Assembly: GCA_964601325.1 (NCBI GenBank) | Contig: CAZRNA010000003.1 | Span: 1-64,000 of the forward strand | Length of the DNA: 64,000 nt | Reading direction: 5' to 3' | Source of the DNA: CAVPLU01 sp964601325 | GTDB taxonomy: Archaea; Thermoproteota; Bathyarchaeia; 40CM-2-53-6 | Part shown: piece by piece, positions 59,069 through 64,000 of the stretch | Layout: each line of letters begins with the position of its first letter | How positions within the stretch are numbered: position 1 is the stretch's first letter | Notes under the pieces: generated by a model | Database searches by the model: none | Told to the model about the DNA's origin: nothing | The model's input: only the letters and a program-made list of their open reading frames with translations | Translations under genes and position numbers: made by a program

Positions 59069-60997
59069 CTACTTCAGCCTGATTGTTTCAAGGAGATCAG
59101 GCGCTATCGTTCTGACTTTGAACATTCGTGATGCTGCATGAGCGAAACTGTCTACTTTGTGTCGCTCACCATGCCCGACAATTATCTTGGTGGGTTTTGG
59201 CGAGATTCTGCGAAGGAATGCAAGTAGCTGATTCCTATCTGAGTGTCCGGAGAATCCCTCGACGCTCTCGATTCGTAGGTCGACTTTGATCGCTTCGATC
59301 TTTCCGTTTCGTCCCATCATTGAGACTTCCTTGACTCCGTTCTTGAGCCGGTTGCCTAGAGTTCCTTCAATCTGATAGCTGACGAAGAGCAAGACGTTCT
59401 TGGGATCCGACGCAAGTTGTTTGAAGTAATCGATCGCTGGTCCGCCTTCCAGCATGCCGGATGTGGCCATGATTATTGCCGGTTGACCTGCCACTATTTG
59501 TTCCCGGTCGCCCGGGTGGTTGACCACTGTGAAGTAATCTGACTGGAACGGATTGACATCTTTGTGCAGCATCTGGTCTCGAAGCTCTCTCACCAGATAT
59601 TCAGGGAAGGCCGTGTGAATCGCTGTGGCTTCGGAGATCATGCCTTCGATGTAGATCGGCATTTCCTTGATCGTTCCATTCTTCATGTAGCTATCCAGAA
59701 CAAGCATGATTTCTTGAGCACGTCCGACAGCTGGAACAGGGATCAAGACCTTGCCGCCCTTCTCGGCTGTTTCGTTCACGATGGTTGCGAGCTTGCCTTC
59801 TACATTCATCCTCTCAGGCATGACATCCTCCTGGCCACCATACGTGCTCTCAATCACGAGTGTCTCTGCTCGTGGGAAAACGCATGACGCTGGTTCGAGC
59901 AGCATTGTGCGGCCGAATTTGAAGTCGCCAGTATAGACGATATTGTGGTAGCCTTCGCCAATGTGGAGGTGGATGATCGAGGAGCCGAGTATGTGGCCTG
60001 CATTGTGTAGTGTTAATTTAATGTCGGGCGCGACGTCAGTGACCACGCCATACTTCAACGGGATCGTGTGCATCACTGTCTCGCGAACATCCTTCTGATC
60101 ATACGGTGCGTGCACGCCCTCCCTGTTGTAGACATCCAAGAAGTCCAGCTGCAGCAGCGTCATGAGAATGGCCGTAGGTTCCGAGCAGTAGACGGGTCCG
60201 TCGTAGCCGTACTTGTAGAGGAACGGAACGAAACCGCAGTGGTCGAGGTGGGCGTGTGAAATCACTACGGCGTCGAGTCTGTCGATATCGAATTCGTCTG
60301 AATCGATCTTTGGAAATGCGTGTGAAGGGTCATTTGAACCGGGGTTTATCCCCATGTCCAACAGGACGTTGCTTTCGCCGGTCTGGACGAGCATAGCGGA
60401 TCTGCCAACTTCGTGAAAGGCTCCGAGCGGAGTGACGAAGACGCCGTCCCTCGTTCCTATCATTGGCCTGAAGATGCGTTCGCCCACATCTCGAAGTATG
60501 CGGTTCCTAGCCTCACTCTCCGAGTGGAGGATGTGTCTCGTGCTGGTGACGATCTTCGACGGCATAGGTGGCGCGCGCAGCACCCTAGGTCGCCAACTGG
60601 TGCTTCTGATGACCTCTTGAAGTGTCGAGCCGTCCTTCCCGATTGCAAGCCCAGGTTTCTTTGCTTCGATAGTCACTTCTCCGAGGGAAGGATCAAAGGT
60701 AATATTGATGATTTCTGCTTCCTGCGGGATCGTGGATTTGATCATTTTCTCCGCTTCCGCTTCGGTTGCTCTGATAGAGGGGTCGGAACGTATGACGACG
60801 CGTTTGTGAAGCATGTTGACAATGTCGGTCACTACGTAACTCTGCTCCAAGAGGAGAACGACATTCTTGACGTAGATTGCTAGGCGGGGTCCTTCGAACT
60901 CGATTCTGGTAATCTCTGCTTCTTTGGGCATATTCGACAGGATGGTCTCGCGTATTCGCACGTGAGAATCGTCGATAGGCCTAGCCATTGAAGCCAC
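59069..60997 (-). CDS. aCPSF1/FttA KH–metallo-beta-lactamase–beta-CASP ribonuclease
   Basis: A 642-residue archaeal CPSF1 (FttA). Two KH-like domains fill the first ~145 residues (GxxG-type loop GLAIGKDG at 116–123), then the MBL domain with SHAHLDHCGF (247–256), GHILGSS and TGDFKFG, then the beta-CASP insert (ESTYGG, IPVPAVGRAQEI, ATSGMLEGG, GFSGHSDRNQL, VGHGE). It cleaves RNA and, in archaea, ends transcription. psmB lies 31 bases upstream in the same direction, so they are co-transcribed; the pairing is known from other archaea. Confidence 0.96.
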   Translation of the reverse strand: MASMARPIDDSHVRIRETILSNMPKEAEITRIEFEGPRLAIYVKNVVLLLEQSYVVTDIVNMLHKRVVIRSDPSIRATEAEAEKMIKSTIPQEAEIINITFDPSLGEVTIEAKKPGLAIGKDGSTLQEVIRSTSWRPRVLRAPPMPSKIVTSTRHILHSESEARNRILRDVGERIFRPMIGTRDGVFVTPLGAFHEVGRSAMLVQTGESNVLLDMGINPGSNDPSHAFPKIDSDEFDIDRLDAVVISHAHLDHCGFVPFLYKYGYDGPVYCSEPTAILMTLLQLDFLDVYNREGVHAPYDQKDVRETVMHTIPLKYGVVTDVAPDIKLTLHNAGHILGSSIIHLHIGEGYHNIVYTGDFKFGRTMLLEPASCVFPRAETLVIESTYGGQEDVMPERMNVEGKLATIVNETAEKGGKVLIPVPAVGRAQEIMLVLDSYMKNGTIKEMPIYIEGMISEATAIHTAFPEYLVRELRDQMLHKDVNPFQSDYFTVVNHPGDREQIVAGQPAIIMATSGMLEGGPAIDYFKQLASDPKNVLLFVSYQIEGTLGNRLKNGVKEVSMMGRNGKIEAIKVDLRIESVEGFSGHSDRNQLLAFLRRISPKPTKIIVGHGERHKVDSFAHAASRMFKVRTIAPDLLETIRLK

Positions 60998-61028
60998 CTT
61001 GAATGATAGGAAAGGACTCTGATTCTGT

Positions 61029-61679
61029 CTAACTTAGGCTGGAAAGGATTCTCTTCTTCTCGTCCTCGCCCAACTCTTCGTATCCTTTGCTCGTAACAAG
61101 GGCCACGTCGAAGCTGTCCCCGCTCGCTGAATCTCTCTTCATAGCGGAACTCACAGCTTTCACGACAACCGGAACTGCCTCTTTCACGGCCATGCCGTCC
61201 TTGAATTCATTCTCAAGGACGCCGTACGCCACAGGAGAGCCCGAGCCGGTTGAGACGCATTTCTCTTCCATTACGCTGCCTAACGGATCTAGGGCAAATA
61301 TGTGCGGTCCTGAACTGTCGACGCCTCCAAGCAAGGCTTGAAGGATGAGTGGATAATACCTGTTGGCGAAAAGCAGATTGGATGTCAGGCTCGCGGCTGC
61401 TTTGACAGGCATGATCACGCCTTTCTCGTACTTGTACAGTTTCGAATTTGCCCTAACGATCTCGACGACGTTTTGGGCGTCGGCAACGCCACCAGCTATG
61501 GTCATTGCGAGATGATCATCGAGCTGGTAGACTTTCTTGGCTCGTTTATGGGCGACGAAATACCCCATCGTGGCACGAGTGTCGGTGCCGAGGACAACTC
61601 CATCATGGCAAACGAGGCCGACGGTTGTCGTCCCCTTCAGCACGTACTTCGATACTTTGTCTGTGGGTGGATTGTACAT
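61029..61679 (-). CDS. psmB: 20S proteasome beta subunit
   Basis: A proteasome beta-subunit precursor. Cleavage after Gly16 in YVLKG exposes the catalytic Thr17 (TTTVGLV); Asp17 and Lys33 of the mature numbering (TDTRAT and AKKV) are also present, and GTGSGSP-type serines near the end complete the site. ATG 61679 is preferred; GTG 61688 would add three residues. The upstream 5' region carries a TATA box and a hairpin. It is followed after 31 bases by the FttA gene. No alpha subunit is in the window. Confidence 0.95.
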   Translation of the reverse strand: MYNPPTDKVSKYVLKGTTTVGLVCHDGVVLGTDTRATMGYFVAHKRAKKVYQLDDHLAMTIAGGVADAQNVVEIVRANSKLYKYEKGVIMPVKAAASLTSNLLFANRYYPLILQALLGGVDSSGPHIFALDPLGSVMEEKCVSTGSGSPVAYGVLENEFKDGMAVKEAVPVVVKAVSSAMKRDSASGDSFDVALVTSKGYEELGEDEKKRILSSLS

Positions 61680-61725
61680 TTCGTTCACTTACTCTCTCGG
61701 AGCAGTCTCGGGAAGACTTGAGAAC

Positions 61726-61745
61726 CGCGCTTGAAAGAAAGCGCG
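61726..61745 (-). repeat. Hairpin at the predicted 5' end of the psmB transcript
   Basis: CGCGCTT-spacer-AAGCGCG: 7-bp perfect arms with a 6-nt loop. From the TATA box at 61766–61775, transcription should start near 61745, so the hairpin would be at the very 5' end of the message. Confidence 0.5.
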
Positions 61746-61765
61746 AACCTATGACTTGCTGAAAC

Positions 61766-61775
61766 GCTTAAAAAC
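61766..61775 (-). promoter_or_regulatory. TATA box of psmB
   Basis: Minus-strand GTTTTTAAGC. Predicts a transcript start near 61745 and a leader of about 65 nt ahead of ATG 61679. Confidence 0.55.
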
Positions 61776-61801
61776 ATTTCCCGAGCGCCGGGGAGAAGCT
61801 T

Positions 61802-62569
61802 CTATGCTGGCTTCTTTTCGGCGCTCTCTACGGTCTTCGTCTCCTCAGCCTTGGGAGGTGTTGGCTTCTTGTAAGTCTCAACGAATGAGATTTTCGAGAC
61901 ATCTGGAAAGAACTTCTCGATGTCGGCTGACATCGCTTTCTTGGCTAGCTGGAGGTCTTCGAGGAAGAAGGCTTCTTCCGGCACCTCGATTGTGAGTTCG
62001 CTTGGATTCAACTGTAGCCCGAACTTCGCTTGATCAACCGCAGGCAGACGTTTGTGCACGATGCTTCGAATCTTGTCTTCGGTCTTTTCGATCACGTTCT
62101 GGATTGAGACTTCGTAGACAAGAGTTCGTCCTGCTAGGGGGTGATTGTAGTCTACCTGTACCCTGCCTGCGCCGACAGTGCGAACCTGTCCGACCTTTCC
62201 GTCGAGGGTCACTTGTATGCCAGGCACCGGTGTGATTCCTTCGTTTCTGAATCTTCTCAGTGGCACAAGTCTGACCTTGGACGCATCCCTTGCTCCGTAT
62301 CCCTTGTCAGGGGGGACCTCGATTGTTGAGGTCTGGCTCGTCTCTAGTCCTATGAGCCCCTCATCAAGACCCTTCGGGACCCAGCCCTCTCCCACAACTA
62401 TGAAGAATGGTTCGTATCTGTGGATATCAGTCTCTTCGGCTCCTTCATGCTCGTGGTGTAGTCCCTTTTCCTTCGCAACGGATTCTATCGTTGTATCGAC
62501 CACGTCGCCGCTCTCTTTTACCTTCAGAGTGTAGTTGGCCAGGACGAAATCGCCATTCTTGATCGGCAT
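61802..62569 (-). CDS. FKBP-type peptidyl-prolyl isomerase (long archaeal SlyD-like)
   Basis: A 255-residue archaeal FKBP. The FKBP core (NGDFVLANYTLKVKESGDVVDTT, then FFIVVGEGWVPKGLDEGL, IEVPPDKGYG) contains an insert-in-flap region (about 95–145, VPGIQVTLDGKVGQVRTVGAGRVQVDYNHPLAG in outline) as in SlyD-type chaperone-isomerases. An extra C-terminal domain (about 150–235) is typical of long archaeal forms, and the tail is Lys/Glu-rich. It catalyses cis–trans proline isomerisation and helps folding. Confidence 0.92.
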   Translation of the reverse strand: MPIKNGDFVLANYTLKVKESGDVVDTTIESVAKEKGLHHEHEGAEETDIHRYEPFFIVVGEGWVPKGLDEGLIGLETSQTSTIEVPPDKGYGARDASKVRLVPLRRFRNEGITPVPGIQVTLDGKVGQVRTVGAGRVQVDYNHPLAGRTLVYEVSIQNVIEKTEDKIRSIVHKRLPAVDQAKFGLQLNPSELTIEVPEEAFFLEDLQLAKKAMSADIEKFFPDVSKISFVETYKKPTPPKAEETKTVESAEKKPA

Positions 62570-62664
62570 TGCATGTACCCCAACGATTCCATTTGTCGTG
62601 TCCGATTTAACTCTTTGAGAGAATGTGGTGGCCGCGCCGCCGGCACACGTTCGGTGTTGTGATA

Positions 62665-63813
62665 TCAGTTTTGCTTCCCGAAAACGTCGCGAGAAGCTCT
62701 TGAGCCGATGCCGTATTCGAACTCAATTCCCAGGTCCACGAGTGTTGACTCGATAGCGCTGACAGTTGTGAGTATTTCGAATTCAGAGACTGTTCCCATC
62801 ACTCCGATCCTGAACATGGTGCCTTTCAGTTTGCCCATCCCACCAGCGACCACAACGTGATAGCGTTCCCTGAGCAGATCCCTGAACTTCTTGTCATCTA
62901 CCTTGGGCAGGTAATTGGCCGCCACAACGACTTGTGATCTGAATTCCGCTCGAGGAAAGACATGAAATCCCAGCGCTTCGAGGCCCGCGTAGAGGGATCT
63001 TGCACAGAGATTGTGACGGTTGTAGCGGCGTTGAAGACCTTCCTCTTTGATCATCAAGAGCGCTTCATCAAGCGCATAGAATAATGTCACGGCTGGCGTG
63101 AACGGTGTCTCGTAGTTCGCTAGAAACTTCCGACACTCAAGGAGGTCGAAGTAGTATGACCTTCGCGCCGTCTCCACGATTTTCCAAGCTCTTTCATTGA
63201 CTGATAGCATCACAAGGCCTGGTGGAGTCATCAGGCATTTCTGGCTTCCGGCCACGCATATGTCCACGCCCCATTCGTCAACTGGCAGAGCATCACCACC
63301 TAGAATCGAGATCGCATCCACAACAAACAGTGCGCCATTATCGTGACAGATCTTGCCCATTTCCTTCAGGTTTCTTGTTGTCGCTCCGGTGGAGGTTTCG
63401 TTGTACACCACGGCTAAGGCTTTGATGTTCTTCTCTTTCTCGAATAGTTCTTCGACGCGTGCTGGAGTTATCGCGCTACCCCAATCGATCGGAATGTTAA
63501 TGCCTTTTCCACCGAAGGCAGTCACGGCATTTCCAAGCCTCTCGCTGAAGACTCCGTTGACGGGAACCGCGATCTTGTCCCCGTTCGATAGGATGTTTCT
63601 GATGGCACACTCGACACCTCCAGTTCCGGAGGCCGTGAACACAAAGACATCGCTTTTCGTCTCGAAGACGAACTTCAGGTTGTCGAGCATCCTCCGGTAA
63701 AGCTCGCGAAACTCCGGCCCTCTGTGGTTGATCACGGGCTTGGCCATGGCCCGCATTACTCGGGACGGAACATTAGTCGGCCCCGGCAACATCAGAAGCT
63801 GCGAGTTCTCCAA
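62665..63813 (-). CDS. Class V aminotransferase (alanine–glyoxylate/serine–pyruvate type)
   Basis: A 382-residue PLP-dependent aminotransferase of fold type I, class V. It opens LMLPGPTNVPSRVMRAM (family start), has FTASGTGGVECA near 60–70, Asp166 in VVDAISILGG and the PLP-binding Lys192 in VAGSQKCLMTPPG. Homologues interconvert glyoxylate/alanine or serine/pyruvate; the precise substrate cannot be read from the sequence. Glyoxylate would fit with the ureide genes elsewhere in the window (inference). ATG 63813 is the first in frame. Confidence 0.9.
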   Translation of the reverse strand: MENSQLLMLPGPTNVPSRVMRAMAKPVINHRGPEFRELYRRMLDNLKFVFETKSDVFVFTASGTGGVECAIRNILSNGDKIAVPVNGVFSERLGNAVTAFGGKGINIPIDWGSAITPARVEELFEKEKNIKALAVVYNETSTGATTRNLKEMGKICHDNGALFVVDAISILGGDALPVDEWGVDICVAGSQKCLMTPPGLVMLSVNERAWKIVETARRSYYFDLLECRKFLANYETPFTPAVTLFYALDEALLMIKEEGLQRRYNRHNLCARSLYAGLEALGFHVFPRAEFRSQVVVAANYLPKVDDKKFRDLLRERYHVVVAGGMGKLKGTMFRIGVMGTVSEFEILTTVSAIESTLVDLGIEFEYGIGSRASRDVFGKQN

Positions 63814-64000
63814 TTCCCAAATCCCCGATGCGTTGCTGCGTACCGAACAGTGAAAGATGCTTGAAAACTCTTTGCAAACGCAATTAGTACCGCTTGGCCA
63901 AGGATGTCATGCAAGGTCCTCTTGCCTATCCTATACCGGTCCGGCTGGGGTAGGTCGTTGGAGGATGCAGAGCTGAAGCATGGGTTGTGCGGCATTCCGG

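Noticed and set aside
63792..63995. A 67-codon minus-strand frame at the right edge of the window.
   Set aside because: Overlaps the aminotransferase start, has no family resemblance and is probably the leader region of that gene.

Overview
The window is chromosomal DNA from an archaeon. Diagnostic genes include an aCPSF1/FttA-type KH–beta-CASP nuclease beside a proteasome beta subunit, ribosomal protein L37e next to an LSm (Sm-like) protein, a PUA-domain RNA-binding protein, an archaeal SepF, a TRAM-domain protein, a DUF35–thiolase pair, and two tRNA genes with introns. Many starts sit about 25–30 nt downstream of TATA-like boxes (leaderless or short leaders), and others follow GGAGG/GGTGA-type ribosome-binding sites. 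The D-loop tRNA intron, DUF2153, a NitrOD5-like domain and a DUF6659-like protein point to the TACK group (Bathyarchaeia or a non-ammonia-oxidising Nitrososphaeria relative). That placement is inference; no rRNA is present. Several genes are broken or short at their start, which may partly be assembly error.

Layout. 0.2–9 kb: a P-type proton ATPase, a NifX-like/DUF134 pair, a proline-catabolism aldehyde dehydrogenase, a DJ-1/PfpI protein and two membrane proteins with zinc ribbons. 9–16 kb: a secreted putative glycoside hydrolase with a C-terminal anchor, small proteins (TRAM, PAS, zinc-binding), a Bat-type HTH regulator preceded by three direct repeats, and a structured intergenic region that may be SRP RNA. 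16–20 kb: a NitrOD5-like protein, a cytosolic multi-sensor histidine kinase and its response regulator in one operon. 20–23 kb: a BadI/MenB-like hydrolase and a BadH-like SDR in convergent orientation, then a hexapeptide acyltransferase and small membrane proteins. 24–36 kb: a TAT-exported substrate-binding protein, tandem AEC carriers, a 998-residue transporter fusion, a 5TM-5TMR_LYT sensor and a CPA2 antiporter, mixed with decayed genes and long gene-poor gaps. 36–45 kb: tRNA-Ser, small helical proteins, OsmC, a tiny arginine-rich protein, DeoC, a lipoyl protein, DUF1893, and an AGPS-like flavoenzyme with a DAGK-family lipid kinase. 45–50.4 kb: a divergent locus for all three oxamate carbamoyltransferase subunits (AllF/FdrA, AllG, AllH). 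50–54 kb: a MoaD-like fragment, a GDT1 transporter and a Ca2+-type ATPase. 54–64 kb: thiolase/DUF35, a homing-endonuclease ORF overlapping tRNA-Val, then informational genes (L37e, LSm, PUA, SepF, FttA, PsmB, FKBP) and a class V aminotransferase.

Together the genes suggest an anaerobic or microaerophilic heterotroph that uses amino acids, deoxyribose phosphate, ureides and perhaps alicyclic acids, with well-developed ion homeostasis and soluble sensing. No CRISPR array, insertion sequence or complete mobile element was seen. The first 247 bases and the last 187 bases hold no gene I can support.
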